Part shown: positions 11,048-19,548 of the stretch, piece after piece
Layout of the letters: each line of letters starts with the position of its first letter
How positions within the stretch are numbered: the stretch's first letter is position 1
Source: Streptomyces viridochromogenes
Lineage (GTDB): Bacteria > Actinomycetota > Actinomycetes > Streptomycetales > Streptomycetaceae
Length of the DNA: 64,000 bases
Reading direction: 5' to 3'
Assembly: GCF_001270495.1 (NCBI RefSeq)
Contig: NZ_LGUR01000117.1
Location: 62,001 to 126,000, forward strand
Program-made: the position numbers and the translations under genes
Notes under the pieces: generated by a model
What the model saw: only the letters and a program-made list of their open reading frames with translations
Told to the model about the DNA's origin: nothing
The model's database searches: none

Positions 11048-12877
11048 ATGTGTACTTCGCATGCGCACGACCAGGGCGAGGCCGCGCAGGCCGGCGCCGG
11101 AAGACGCAGTTTTCTCCGGGCCACGGCACTGATCGGCGCCGCCGCCACCGCCTCGGTCTCGCTGCCGACGGTGGCCGAAGCGGCATCCGCGGACGACTGG
11201 CGGCCCGACTCGGACAGCCGTCGCTTCACGCTCGCCGTGATGCCGGACACCCAGTACCTGTTCGACGGGCCGAGCATCGACAAGGCGCCGGTCGAGGCGT
11301 CCCTGCGCTATCTGCTGGAGCACGGCCGGAAGGAGAACATCGTCTTCCTGTCGCACCTGGGCGACCTCACCCAGAACGGCACCCAGCCCGAAGTCGCCGC
11401 GATCAGTGAGGCGTTCCGGCTCCTGGACCGGCGGGGTGTGGGATACAGCGTCCTCGCCGGCAACCACGACGTGAAGTCGTCGACGGACGATCAGCGCGGT
11501 GCGACGCCGTATCTGGACGCCTTCGGGCCCAAGCGGTTCGAGGGGAAGAAGACGTTCGGCGGAGCCTCCCCCGACGGCTACAACAGCTTCCACCTCTTCA
11601 AGGCCGGCGGACGCGAGTGGATGGTGCTCGCGCTGGACTGGCGGCTGTCGGCGAAGGGCTACGCGTGGGCCAAGGACGTCCTCGCCCGGCACTCGAGGAC
11701 GCCGGTCGTGCTCACCACCCATGAGCTGGTCGTCGAGGACGACTCGCTGTCGGCGTACGGGCAGCAGCTGTGGGACCGGCTGATCGAGGACCACGACCAG
11801 ATCTTCCTCACCCTCAACGGGCACTACTGGCCCGCCGGCCGGGCGACCCGCAAGAACGCGGCGGGCAACGACGTACACCTGCATCTGACGAACTATCAGA
11901 ACCGTTACTTCGGCGGCGCGGCGATGATCCGCCTGTACCGCTTCGACCTCGACCGGAACGTCATCGACGTGGAGACGGTCTCCCCGTGGATCCTCGGCCG
12001 GGCCGCCAAGGGCCTCAACGAGCTGGAGCGGCAGGAGATCGAACTCAGCGGTGACGCCGACCGGTTCAGCGTCGAGATCGACTTCGCGGACCGCTTCTCC
12101 GGCTTCGCCCCGCTGCCCGCCCGCCCGGCGCGCCCCGCCTCGCGGATGCTGGTCCCGGGCACCGTGGCGTACTGGCGCTTCGAGAAGCCGGTGGAGGGCG
12201 GCACGGTCCGCGACCTGTCCGGGCGCGGCAACGACCTCTCGCTCGTCACGGTGGGCGGCGGCGAGCTGGGCTGGTCCGCGGACCACCACCCCGACCAGCC
12301 CGGCCACGGCAGCCTGGAGTTCCAGGGCTTCAAGTCCCCGCTGAAGGGGGCGTACCTGCGAACGGTCGAGGGGGCGCCGCTCAACTCGGCGACGTTCAGG
12401 GACGGTTACACCATCGAGGCGTTCTACCGTCTCCCCTCCGACTGGGACCCCGACCACAACGCCTGGTCCGGCCTGCTGAGCCGGACCGGCACGGGCGGCG
12501 CCGCCGGCAAGACCGCCGACGACCCGGACGAGCCGCTCGCCACGCTCTCCCTGTCGAACGACCGGGAGCCGCAGTGGGCGATGCGCCCGCTGAACCAGGA
12601 GGGCATCGCCACCAACTGGGCCCAGGAGACCCCGCTGGAGACCTGGTGGCACCTGGCGGTCGTCAACGACGGCACCCACACCACGATGTACGTCGAGGGC
12701 TGCCCGGTGGTCCGCAATCCGAAGGCACGCTCGACCGGCATCACATCCGTCGGGCTGCCGTGGCTGCTCGGCGGCTACGAGTACGGCGGCAAGATCGACC
12801 AGATCCTGCACGGCCGCCTCGGCGACGTCCGGATCGTCGCACGGGCGCTGCCCGTCAGGTCCTTCATGTCCCACTGA
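11048..12877 (+). CDS. Tat-exported calcineurin-like phosphoesterase with LamG-like domain
   Basis: 609 aa. A Tat signal (GRRSFLRATALIGAAATASV) ends near AEAA at about residue 46. The metallophosphoesterase domain has MPDTQ (Asp67), GDLTQNG, GNHD (about 138-141), TTHE and NGHYW, covering the two-metal site motifs. The C-terminal 230 residues resemble a LamG/concanavalin-like domain (GTVAYWRFEKPVEGG, YTIEAFYRLPSDW), usually glycan binding. It may remove phosphate from an extracellular phosphorylated polymer or glycan. GGAG lies 5 nt before ATG 11048, 34 nt after the GH2 stop. Confidence 0.85.
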   Translation: MCTSHAHDQGEAAQAGAGRRSFLRATALIGAAATASVSLPTVAEAASADDWRPDSDSRRFTLAVMPDTQYLFDGPSIDKAPVEASLRYLLEHGRKENIVFLSHLGDLTQNGTQPEVAAISEAFRLLDRRGVGYSVLAGNHDVKSSTDDQRGATPYLDAFGPKRFEGKKTFGGASPDGYNSFHLFKAGGREWMVLALDWRLSAKGYAWAKDVLARHSRTPVVLTTHELVVEDDSLSAYGQQLWDRLIEDHDQIFLTLNGHYWPAGRATRKNAAGNDVHLHLTNYQNRYFGGAAMIRLYRFDLDRNVIDVETVSPWILGRAAKGLNELERQEIELSGDADRFSVEIDFADRFSGFAPLPARPARPASRMLVPGTVAYWRFEKPVEGGTVRDLSGRGNDLSLVTVGGGELGWSADHHPDQPGHGSLEFQGFKSPLKGAYLRTVEGAPLNSATFRDGYTIEAFYRLPSDWDPDHNAWSGLLSRTGTGGAAGKTADDPDEPLATLSLSNDREPQWAMRPLNQEGIATNWAQETPLETWWHLAVVNDGTHTTMYVEGCPVVRNPKARSTGITSVGLPWLLGGYEYGGKIDQILHGRLGDVRIVARALPVRSFMSH

Positions 12878-12930
12878 CGCCCTACGCGACGACCCTTCAC
12901 CGACGCCACCGACGCCCTTCGAGGACCACC

Positions 12931-13302
12931 GTGACCGAGCAGCAACTGCCCACCTGGGCCGACCCATCCGTCTCCGCCACCGACCTCGACCCGCAGGGCG
13001 TCTCCAGACGCGGGCTCCTGCGCCGCGCGGGCCTGTTCGGCGCCGCGTTCGCGCTGGGCGGCGCGGCCGTGCCCGCGGTGGCGGCACCGGCTTCGGCCGC
13101 CTCCGACCGGGGTCCGGGCGGCGACGACCCCCGCCTCGCCTACCTCGTCGGCGACCACCACATCCACTCCGTCTACAGCCACGACGCCAAGTACACCTTC
13201 TCCCAACTCGCCGCCGCGAGCGCCAAGTTCGGCCTGGACTGGATGGTGTTCACCGAGCACTCCAACTTCGGCCACTCGAAGTTCTGCGGAAGTGACCGTT
13301 AA
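12931..13302 (+). pseudogene. PHP-domain exported protein, truncated by the prophage
   Basis: Only 123 codons are left. A Tat signal (VSRRGLLRRAGLFGAAFALG) is followed by the start of a PHP metal-dependent phosphoesterase domain: GDHHIHSVYSHDAKY (first metal motif) and FTEHSNFGHSKF. The frame then ends as CGSDR-stop, before the remaining metal ligands of the PHP fold. Full-length proteins of this type are several times longer. The rest of the host gene should lie beyond the right end of the prophage. Start GTG 12931 follows GAGGA. It is the last visible gene of the sugar operon. Confidence 0.8.
13270..13300. other. Probable left prophage junction (attL)
   Basis: Host-like coding of the PHP protein stops within about 13270-13296, and the DNA after it is phage-like (terminator, small leftward gene, repressor). 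The crossover itself cannot be read without the right junction or the empty site. No tRNA gene or obvious target repeat is present, so integration was into a protein-coding gene, as is common for serine integrases. No integrase is encoded at this end. Confidence 0.55.
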
Positions 13303-13330
13303 GCCCGCAGGTCAGCGACCTGCGGGCTTA
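13300..13330. terminator. Perfect 13-bp stem-loop, bidirectional terminator
   Basis: TAAGCCCGCAGGT (13300-13312) and ACCTGCGGGCTTA (13318-13330) are perfect inverted arms with a 5-nt loop. It separates the truncated host gene from the leftward phage genes, so it could stop transcription in both directions at the prophage edge. Confidence 0.7.
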
Positions 13331-13348
13331 ATCGGTTCTACACCGTGC

Positions 13349-13600
13349 CTACCGGGGCCAGTTCTGCACCCACCAGCGTTCACGCACGATGCGCCCGATC
13401 TGTTCCACGAACTCGTCCCGAGCCTGTTCGCTGACGTGCCCCTTCGAGGCGAGCCACATGAACTGGCCTTCTTGCTCGACTCCAATGACGGCCCGGCCCC
13501 CCGGCAGGCTGTCCACAAGCTCCATACGGAACTCGGCGCACGGCTTTCCTTCTTCTGACTCGTCGTCACCCTGCGTGTTGACGCCTTCCCCGTCCGCCAT
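13349..13600 (-). CDS. Small phage protein of unknown function
   Basis: 83 aa from ATG 13600, chosen because GGGAGG lies 8 nt upstream; an in-frame GTG at 13621 has no such site. Acidic N-terminus, then a compact part with two Trp near the end (WWVQNWP). I do not recognise a family. It is transcribed leftward after the repressor and lies next to the attachment site, so it may be expressed in the lysogen. Confidence 0.65.
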   Translation of the reverse strand: MADGEGVNTQGDDESEEGKPCAEFRMELVDSLPGGRAVIGVEQEGQFMWLASKGHVSEQARDEFVEQIGRIVRERWWVQNWPR

Positions 13601-13752
13601 TCGCACTGCCTCCCTGCTCACAGCCGCACACTCGTTCTCACGTTCGAACGCGCGGTCGAGGTGATCCGTTTGCGCCCCCCAGGCGGATCACCGACTGTGC
13701 CATACCGATCAGGGTGTGACCAGAGTGAATCAATGAGTAACGGAAAGTCGTA

Positions 13753-14172
13753 CTATTCGCCCGAATTTCCGTCACTCTGCGTTCGCCTACGGGCAAAGGT
13801 CTCAGCGATCTCAGCGAGCTGCCGGCGCTCCTCGTCCGACATCTCCTCAATCCGGGCCGCCAGGACGCGCGTCGTCCGGTCCTGACTCCAGACGTGCGAC
13901 CGCATGCCGAGGTACTGCGCGGCCGCAGCCTCCTGAACCACGCGCAGCGGCAGCGCAAGACCGACATGGAGGGCGCGCAGGATCGCCTCGGACGGGGCGT
14001 CAGTATTCTCGCCGCGCTCCAGCTTGCTGACCCACCCGAACTTGAACGGGCGCTCGCCCGTTTCGGGGTCAACGGACTGCTCAGCGAGCTTCCGGACGCT
14101 GATGTTCAGTTCGGCACGCCGCTGCCGTACGAGGTCGGCGAAGTCGGTCCGCTGCTCTGTCATGGCGTGCAT
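13753..14172 (-). CDS. XRE-family repressor, probable immunity repressor
   Basis: 139 aa. An XRE helix-turn-helix covers about residues 10-75 (RRAELNISVRKLAEQS, FGWVSKLERGENTDAPS), followed by a C-terminal helical tail with MSDEERRQLAEIAETFARR. Position, leftward direction and a divergent Cro-like gene fit the lysogeny repressor. ATG 14172 has AGGGG a few nt upstream. It lacks a RecA-cleavable peptidase domain, so induction would not be by LexA-like self-cleavage. Confidence 0.8.
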   Translation of the reverse strand: MHAMTEQRTDFADLVRQRRAELNISVRKLAEQSVDPETGERPFKFGWVSKLERGENTDAPSEAILRALHVGLALPLRVVQEAAAAQYLGMRSHVWSQDRTTRVLAARIEEMSDEERRQLAEIAETFARRRTQSDGNSGE

Positions 14173-14431
14173 TCTGCCCCTTCGCTCCCCTTGCGTGACG
14201 CCTGATGTCTACGTTACCGCTATTGATCATTGAGTAAATAGCAGGTCAGGCAACGCAACCGTTCACGCCGCTGCACAAAGTGTCTACGGAAACACTACGC
14301 GCGCGCCATCCCCACAAGGTGTGATGTCCGAATCTCAGCTGCGCTGTGCGTTTCCGTAGACAAGCCGTCTACGAGCATGTACTGTCGGCCTTGTTCACGA
14401 AAACGCACAACACGTTTACGGAGGTGAACGC
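14173..14431. promoter_or_regulatory. Divergent immunity/early control region with repeated operators
   Basis: The 259-nt AT-richer gap between the two XRE genes carries a repeated motif. GTCTACGGAAAC lies at 14282-14293 and its exact reverse complement GTTTCCGTAGAC at 14350-14361. Partial copies are GTCTACGTTAC (14207-14217), GTCTACGAGCAT (14367-14378) and GTTTACGGAG (14414-14423), the last overlapping the ribosome site of the Cro-like gene. These look like repressor/Cro binding sites. Confidence 0.65.
14357..14385 (+). promoter_or_regulatory. Candidate early rightward promoter
   Basis: TAGACA (14357-14362) and TACTGT (14380-14385) are 17 nt apart. The -35 box overlaps the exact operator copy at 14350-14361 and a partial copy lies in the spacer, as expected for a repressible phage early promoter driving the 14432 operon. 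Confidence 0.5.
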
Positions 14432-14725
14432 GTGCGTCCCCAGCAAAACCCCATGGTCCTCGTCAAGGCTGACCTGCTGGTCCAGCTCATGGAGCGCACC
14501 GGCGACGGACGATCGGTCAGCGTCCGAGAGCTCGCCGACGCCGCCGGATGCCACCCCAGCAAGATCGGCCACCTGCGTACTGGCGAGCGAGAGACCGCCA
14601 CCCAGGACGAGGCAGTGGCAATTGCCAAACGGCTTGGAGTAGACCTCCTCGTCCTTTGGGAGCACACCGGCCGTACCAACCCGGCCCCCGCGGAGCCCCC
14701 GCAGATCCTTGCGGTGCCGGCATGA
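14432..14725 (+). CDS. XRE-family helix-turn-helix protein (Cro-like)
   Basis: 97 aa, mostly one helix-turn-helix domain (VRELADAAGCHPSKIGHLRT at about residues 30-49), then ETATQDEAVAIAKRLGVDL. GTG 14432 follows GGAGGTG by 5 nt. It is divergent from the repressor and first in the early operon, fitting a Cro-like or early activator role. Its stop overlaps the next start (ATGA). Confidence 0.8.
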   Translation: MRPQQNPMVLVKADLLVQLMERTGDGRSVSVRELADAAGCHPSKIGHLRTGERETATQDEAVAIAKRLGVDLLVLWEHTGRTNPAPAEPPQILAVPA

Positions 14726-14904
14726 GCGGCGAGTTCTCGTTCGAGGAGGCCGAGCGCCGCTTGGGGCCAGCCGCTGTCGCAGAAGCCCGCCGCAGTGCGG
14801 CCGAGGCGCCGGAACTGAGGCCCGAGCAGCTGGAGCACCTGCGGCAGCTGTTCGCCTCGGCGATGGGGCCCGTCAAGCCGCAGCCGGCGGCCAACGCCGC
14901 CTGA
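14722..14904 (+). CDS. Small phage protein of unknown function
   Basis: 60 aa from ATG 14722, overlapping the previous stop as ATGA. It is helical and charged (FSFEEAERRLGP, PEQLEHLRQLFASAM) with a Pro/Ala tail. No family recognised. Translational coupling to the Cro-like gene is the main support. Confidence 0.65.
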   Translation: MSGEFSFEEAERRLGPAAVAEARRSAAEAPELRPEQLEHLRQLFASAMGPVKPQPAANAA

Positions 14905-14994
14905 CTCACCAAACGCCGAAGGGCCGCCCAACTCCCCAGTCTGGCGACCCCCGACTCGGCAATCCACCAGATCCCATCGAAGGAGTGGATCACC

Positions 14995-15312
14995 TTGAAG
15001 GACAACCTTACTCAGCTCAGTGCGGCGACCGCGCTGGTGCAGCTCCTTGAGGAGCACCCCGAACTGTCCGAGCACATGTCCTGGTCGATCAGCCGGGTCG
15101 GGGTACAGCTTGTCGGCTTCATCCACGAGGGCGGCATGCAGGTGCTCGCGGACTGTGCGAAGTTCCTGGGCGGCAGCGTCCGGGCCGACGAGAGCACGTA
15201 CGAGAGTGGCGGCCAGCGGTTGCGGACGCACGTGTTGGCGTCGACGTGGCGGGATGTGCCGGTTCAGGTTCTGCTGCCGCTGCCGGTGGCTGCTGAGCAG
15301 GTGGCCGCGTGA
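14995..15312 (+). CDS. Phage protein of unknown function
   Basis: 105 aa from TTG 14995, 9 nt after AAGGAG; the nearby GTG at 14985 is out of frame. N-terminal helix followed by beta-like segments (MSWSISRVGVQLVGFI, LASTWRDVPVQVLLPL). No family recognised. The 90 nt before it hold no gene. It ends in a GTGA overlap with the next gene. Confidence 0.65.
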   Translation: MKDNLTQLSAATALVQLLEEHPELSEHMSWSISRVGVQLVGFIHEGGMQVLADCAKFLGGSVRADESTYESGGQRLRTHVLASTWRDVPVQVLLPLPVAAEQVAA

Positions 15313-16355
15313 GCGCCCCGCTGGTGGTGAACACCACGGACGGAACGGTGTGGACGCGTCGTGGTGCGATGCGTGGCGGGGAGGCGCTGTACGCGCTGGC
15401 GGCCGTTGAGGACTGCCCGGATCTGGTGATGGCGACGCTGGCGGAGTTGGCGGAGCACGGGATCGCGGGGTCGGCGGATGTGCTGCCGATGCCGGTGGGC
15501 CCGGAGCCGTGGTCGCAGGCCGAGGCGCGGGACGAGTTCGAGCGGATCCTGAGGGAGAAGTTCCGCCTTGAGGACGCCCTGAAAGCGGCGCTGCGGGCTG
15601 CGGCTGGTGCTCGCCGCGAGCGGGACCTGATCCGTGAGCGGGTGTCGGAGCCGTACGGCTGCACGTACTGCGGTGTGGAGAAGCGCTCGCACGGCCGCCG
15701 CTACATCGGCGGGGCGGGGATGCACGCGTGGGAGCGGCCGACGGATGAGCAGGTCAAGGACCGGATGCTGGCCCGGCGGGCGGCTCGGTTCACGTCGCAC
15801 ACGGAGCATCTGGCGACGCTGTCGGTGGCGCGCACCGAGGATCTGCTGGCTGCTGAGGGCCAGGTCGCCGAGCTACTGAAGGAGCGGCACGTCACGAACG
15901 AGGCCCTCGACGACGCGGCCCGCGCGCTGAGGGAGCAGCGGGACCGGATCGCCGAGTTGGATGCGCTCACGGCCGCCGCGACCGAGTTCCGTGTGTGGGA
16001 GCCGGGTTACGGCCTGTACATCCGCCGGGCTCCGGGCGCGGAGGGCTTCGCGATTCTGGAGGCGCGCCGGACGAGTCAGGGTCGCCGGGCGTGGACGACG
16101 TCGGGTCTCCGGTACACGGTCGTGCTGTCGGATGAGGAGTTGTTCTGCTGGCCGGACGCGGAGTCGGCGGTGGCGGAGGCTCGGCGGGTGTTGCCGGGTG
16201 CTGTGGTCCGGGAGGACGAGCCGGACGCCATCACGCGGCAGATGGCCCCGTCGCAAGCGTTGCGGGATGTGCCGGACGGCGAGCACTACGCCTACGTCCA
16301 CCACGGCTACGGCAAGGGCCGGGACCTGCCCGAGACGGGCGGTGCCCCGTGTTGA
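15309..16355 (+). CDS. Phage protein with zinc-ribbon-like motif and coiled coil
   Basis: 348 aa. Residues about 80-115 are charged helix. CTYCGVEKRSHGRRY with a later GMHAWE looks like a treble-clef-type metal site near residue 117. A long coiled coil follows (about 155-220, AAEGQVAELLKERHVTNEAL). The C-terminal third is a beta-rich domain (FRVWEPGYGLYIRRAPGAEG). GTG 15309 is coupled to the gene before. Function unknown. Confidence 0.7.
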   Translation: MSAPLVVNTTDGTVWTRRGAMRGGEALYALAAVEDCPDLVMATLAELAEHGIAGSADVLPMPVGPEPWSQAEARDEFERILREKFRLEDALKAALRAAAGARRERDLIRERVSEPYGCTYCGVEKRSHGRRYIGGAGMHAWERPTDEQVKDRMLARRAARFTSHTEHLATLSVARTEDLLAAEGQVAELLKERHVTNEALDDAARALREQRDRIAELDALTAAATEFRVWEPGYGLYIRRAPGAEGFAILEARRTSQGRRAWTTSGLRYTVVLSDEELFCWPDAESAVAEARRVLPGAVVREDEPDAITRQMAPSQALRDVPDGEHYAYVHHGYGKGRDLPETGGAPC

Positions 16356-16651
16356 TGCTCCTCGCCGATCTGAACGTGGCCAGCGCCGTGTGCCTGTCCA
16401 TCAGCATCCACGCCGCCCTCAGCGTGCCGTACTACCTGCTCGTCGAGTCCGAGTCCGCCCGCGACTTCGACCCGCGCCCGGCCGTACGCCGTACCGCCGC
16501 CGTCCTGCACCAGGGCGCCGTGCACGCGGGCCACGACCTCAACCGCGCGTACGCCACCAGCCAGCGCGCCGCGCAGGACGCCCTGCGCGAGGCCGCGCTG
16601 ACCGTGGCCGCGCTCCTCATCCTCACCATCCCGACCGGGGGCCACCGATGA
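16355..16651 (+). CDS. Small membrane protein
   Basis: 98 aa from ATG 16355, which overlaps the previous stop (TGATG); in-frame TTG 16352 and GTG 16349 are possible but less likely. One hydrophobic segment at the N-terminus (ASAVCLSISIHAALSVPYYL) and one at the C-terminus (ALTVAALLILTIP) flank a charged loop. Function unknown. Confidence 0.6.
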   Translation: MLLADLNVASAVCLSISIHAALSVPYYLLVESESARDFDPRPAVRRTAAVLHQGAVHAGHDLNRAYATSQRAAQDALREAALTVAALLILTIPTGGHR

Positions 16652-17025
16652 ACCGCATCCGCCTGATCATGCACCGCCTCTTCCGCCGCCCCACCATCAC
16701 CGGCCCGTACCGCCTGTACGTCCGCCGCACCCCGGCCGGCGCAATGCTCGACGTCGAGCACTACCTCACCGCGGTGATTGAGACGATCGCCGACAACGCG
16801 GACCTCATGGACCTGCTGGTCGAGATCGAGGAGGACCGCCGCAGCGCCCGCGCCCACAAGCACGACGGGTGGGAGCCCGAGCAGCTCCTCGTCGAGAAAC
16901 TGACGACCGCGCTCGGCTACGAACTCCCGCTCAACGGGGCGGCCGTGGGACGGCTGGCCGATCGGCTGCGGGCGGTGGCTCCGGTCGCGGCGATCCCGGC
17001 TCAGCGTGAGGCGGGTGCGGCATGA
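16648..17025 (+). CDS. Phage protein of unknown function
   Basis: 125 aa, basic start (MNRIRLIMHRLFRRP), then an acidic helical middle (NADLMDLLVEIEED). ATGA overlap at the start and again at the end, so it is part of the same tightly coupled operon. No family recognised. Confidence 0.65.
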   Translation: MNRIRLIMHRLFRRPTITGPYRLYVRRTPAGAMLDVEHYLTAVIETIADNADLMDLLVEIEEDRRSARAHKHDGWEPEQLLVEKLTTALGYELPLNGAAVGRLADRLRAVAPVAAIPAQREAGAA

Positions 17026-17636
17026 GTGCCCGCGAGCGACTGACGGGCATGGTCCGCACCGACCGGGGCGACATGACCGTCTGGGCGCCGTTCATGGTGC
17101 GCGACGCCTTGGACGCCCACCGTGCCGAAGCCCTCGACGAGGGCATCACCGCCCTCCGCAAGTGGGCCCACAAGCCGGGCATCTCCTTCGCGCTCGGCGT
17201 GCTGCTGTCCGTCCGCGACGACCGGAACCCGGAGCAGCCCGGCCCGACCGCCGCCGACGGGCAGGCGTACGACGGCGAGTTGGCCATGCTCCGCGGCCTC
17301 GTAGCAACGCTGAACGCGGTCGCCGAGCACGGCGACCTGAGCGACGTTCGGAAGCTGCTCGGCGAGTACGCCAGCGATGACGCTGCCGCCCGCGAGGAGA
17401 AGGCCAGCAGGGCGGACACCACTCCCGACTTCTTCCAAGCCGGCCACGTCTACGCCCGCGAGCACCACGGCCTCCCCATCGAGTTCACCGTCGAACACGT
17501 CGCCACCACACCCAGCGGGGACTACCGGGTCGCGTGGGGCTGGCGCAACGCCTTCGGCTGGACGGAGGAGCCCTGGGACTGTGACGACCTCGACGGCTGG
17601 ACCGACGTCACCGAGCGAGGTCCCGCCGATGAGTGA
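17022..17636 (+). CDS. Phage protein of unknown function
   Basis: 204 aa from ATG 17022 (ATGA overlap). Helical N-terminal two thirds; the C-terminal part is aromatic and beta-like (DYRVAWGWRNAFGWTEEPWD). No catalytic motif is visible. The last codons overlap the next gene by 8 nt. Confidence 0.65.
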   Translation: MSARERLTGMVRTDRGDMTVWAPFMVRDALDAHRAEALDEGITALRKWAHKPGISFALGVLLSVRDDRNPEQPGPTAADGQAYDGELAMLRGLVATLNAVAEHGDLSDVRKLLGEYASDDAAAREEKASRADTTPDFFQAGHVYAREHHGLPIEFTVEHVATTPSGDYRVAWGWRNAFGWTEEPWDCDDLDGWTDVTERGPADE

Positions 17637-17859
17637 CCTCACCCGCCGCGCCCACCTCCTCGCCGCCATAAGGCAGCACGGACGGCCCGTCACCACCGGG
17701 CTCGCCGAGCAGCTCCTCGCCGGGACGTGGCCGACGTACGGCCGCAACACGGCACGCAAGGACCTCCGGGGCCTGAACCGCGCCGGACTCCTCGTCTCTG
17801 CCGACGTCGACGGCCGTCGCGTCTACCGCCCCACGACCGGAGAGGACAGCCGCCCGTGA
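17629..17859 (+). CDS. Small winged-helix DNA-binding-like protein
   Basis: 76 aa. LTRRAHLLAAIRQHGRPVTT followed by YGRNTARKDLRGLNRAGLLV and a short beta hairpin (VDGRRVYRP) reads as a winged helix-turn-helix like small ArsR/FaeA-type regulators. ATG 17629 overlaps the previous gene by 8 nt. It may control early genes. Confidence 0.6.
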   Translation: MSDLTRRAHLLAAIRQHGRPVTTGLAEQLLAGTWPTYGRNTARKDLRGLNRAGLLVSADVDGRRVYRPTTGEDSRP

Positions 17860-18077
17860 GCTTCCCCACCGTCACGCCGACCACCGACGCCGAGCGCGTC
17901 CTCGGTCAGATCCAGCGCGGTGAGATCCGCTGCGGCGCCGCCGTTGCCCGCGCGATCGCCGCCCGGCACGAGGCCGCGTACGGCGGCGCCTTCAACGGCA
18001 CCCCCGCCCAAGCCCTCCTCGCCAACCTCGCGCGGGCCGACGCCCTCACCGCGCTCAACTTCCAGGACGCCGCATGA
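17856..18077 (+). CDS. Small phage protein of unknown function
   Basis: 73 aa from GTG 17856 (GTGA overlap). Helical with conserved-looking LGQIQRGEIRCGAAVARAIA. No family recognised; supported by coupling at both ends. Confidence 0.6.
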   Translation: MSFPTVTPTTDAERVLGQIQRGEIRCGAAVARAIAARHEAAYGGAFNGTPAQALLANLARADALTALNFQDAA

Positions 18078-18502
18078 CCGACCACCGACTAACCCGACTG
18101 ATGCAGACCACCGATACGTCCGGCGACTGCTGGCTCTGGACCGCAAAGCCGAACGGCGAGGGATACGCCAACGTTCGCATCGACGGCGTGCACTACCGGG
18201 CGCACCGGCTCGCCTATGAACTCCTCGTGGGGCCCATCCCTGACGGGCTCGTCCTCGACCACCTCTGCCGCGTCCGGCACTGCCTCAACCCGGCCCACCT
18301 GGAACCAGTGACGATCGCCGAGAACATTCGGCGCGGGCGGGCGGTGCTTCCCCCGTACAGCTCGCGTAAGACGCACTGCCCGCAGGGCCATGTGTACGAC
18401 GAGGTCAACACGTACGTGACGCCGCAGGGCAAGCGGGACTGCCGCACGTGCCGGCGAGCGGCCAGGCGGCGTTGCGACGCACGCCGAAGGGCGGCGGCAT
18501 GA
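18074..18502 (+). CDS. HNH endonuclease
   Basis: 142 aa. A beta start (CWLWTAKPNGEGYANV) leads into the HNH core RAHRLAYELLVGP, VLDHLCRVRHCLNPAHLEPV. A C-terminal zinc knuckle follows (CPQGHVYDEVNTYV, RTCRRAARRR). This is the small free-standing HNH type common in actinophages, often homing endonucleases. A related gene lies at 40632. The C-terminal tail is very basic and suits DNA binding. Confidence 0.85.
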   Translation: MTDHRLTRLMQTTDTSGDCWLWTAKPNGEGYANVRIDGVHYRAHRLAYELLVGPIPDGLVLDHLCRVRHCLNPAHLEPVTIAENIRRGRAVLPPYSSRKTHCPQGHVYDEVNTYVTPQGKRDCRTCRRAARRRCDARRRAAA

Positions 18503-19548
18503 CGACTACGCCTCTGACGGCCGGGGCCACCGCCCCGGCCGCCGGCCGCCGGGTCACCCCGACTGGCCGCCTCATCCTCTCCGCGGACGCCGACCGCGCT
18601 GACTGGCTCACCGCCCGCCGCTCCGGCATCGGCTCCTCGGACATCGCCGCGATCCTCGGCATCAGCCGCTACGGCAACGCCCTGTCCGTCTACCACGACA
18701 AGACCGGCGGTCTTCCGCTCGACGGCGACGACTCCGAACCCGCCCTGTGGGGGCGCGCGTTCGAGGAGACCGTCGCCCGCGAGTGGGCCCGCCGCAACCG
18801 GTCGGTCGTCCGTCGCGTCGGCCTCGTCGCCAACGTGGACCGCCCGCACGAGATGTGCACCCTCGACCGCCGCGTCCTGGAATGCCCGCTCGCCGACGGC
18901 CGCGAGAAGTGCGCCGTCGAGATCAAGTGCCGCGACAAGATGAAGGCCTCCCAGTTCCGCGCCGGTGTCGCCGACGACGTGCTGGTGCAGACGCTGTGGC
19001 AGGCCATCGTCTGCGGCTTCGACCACGTCCACGCCGCCGTGCTGATCGGCGGGAACGACTACCGCCAGTACGTCATCCGGGTCCGTGACCACGCCCAGCT
19101 CGTCGAGGACTTGCGGGCGGCCGGCGAGCGGGCCTGGCAGCAGATCGTCGAGCGGCGGGCCCCGGTCCTCGCGCACGACGCCGACCCGGATGTCCTGCTC
19201 GACCTGTACGGGCGGCTCCACCCGGACCGTGCCGGGACGGTCGACATCACCCGGGACGTGGACACGCAGGAGGCCGTCGAGGAGTACCTCGACGCGCACC
19301 GGGCCTACGCCGCCGCGGAGAAGCGGAAGAAGGCGGCGAAGGCCCGGATCCTCGCCGGTCTCGCCGGAGCCGAGGCGGCCACCGTCCTCGACAAGCTCCA
19401 CGTCTCGCTCGACGAGCGCACCAAGAGGACTCCCGACCTCAACCGGCTCGCCGAGCGCTGGCCTGACGCCTACGCCGACTGCGTCGAGGACCGCGTCTAC
19501 CGCCAGATCAACATCCCCCGCTCTGTCCGTGAGGAGCACAACGCATGA
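18499..19548 (+). CDS. YqaJ-family viral recombinase/exonuclease
   Basis: 349 aa. The YqaJ nuclease core shows RRSGIGSSDIAAILGISRYG (about 41-60), LWGRAFEETVAREWARR (Glu), CAVEIKCRDKM (the EXK metal-binding motif) and QTLWQAIVCGFDHVHAAVLI. These are lambda-Exo-like nucleases that resect DNA ends. It directly precedes the ERF annealing gene, the usual pairing. The C-terminal 100 residues are helical. Confidence 0.85.
   Translation: MTTTPLTAGATAPAAGRRVTPTGRLILSADADRADWLTARRSGIGSSDIAAILGISRYGNALSVYHDKTGGLPLDGDDSEPALWGRAFEETVAREWARRNRSVVRRVGLVANVDRPHEMCTLDRRVLECPLADGREKCAVEIKCRDKMKASQFRAGVADDVLVQTLWQAIVCGFDHVHAAVLIGGNDYRQYVIRVRDHAQLVEDLRAAGERAWQQIVERRAPVLAHDADPDVLLDLYGRLHPDRAGTVDITRDVDTQEAVEEYLDAHRAYAAAEKRKKAAKARILAGLAGAEAATVLDKLHVSLDERTKRTPDLNRLAERWPDAYADCVEDRVYRQINIPRSVREEHNA

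Noticed and set aside
14191..14300. A definite leftward promoter for the repressor
   Set aside because: Weak -35/-10 candidates exist on the lower strand (for example CTGACC with CAATAG), but none is good enough to call.
13270..14500. An integrase or excisionase gene at the left end
   Set aside because: None of the genes here has a recombinase motif. The only possible excisionase-like gene is at 32856, and its length and acidic tail argue against a simple Xis.
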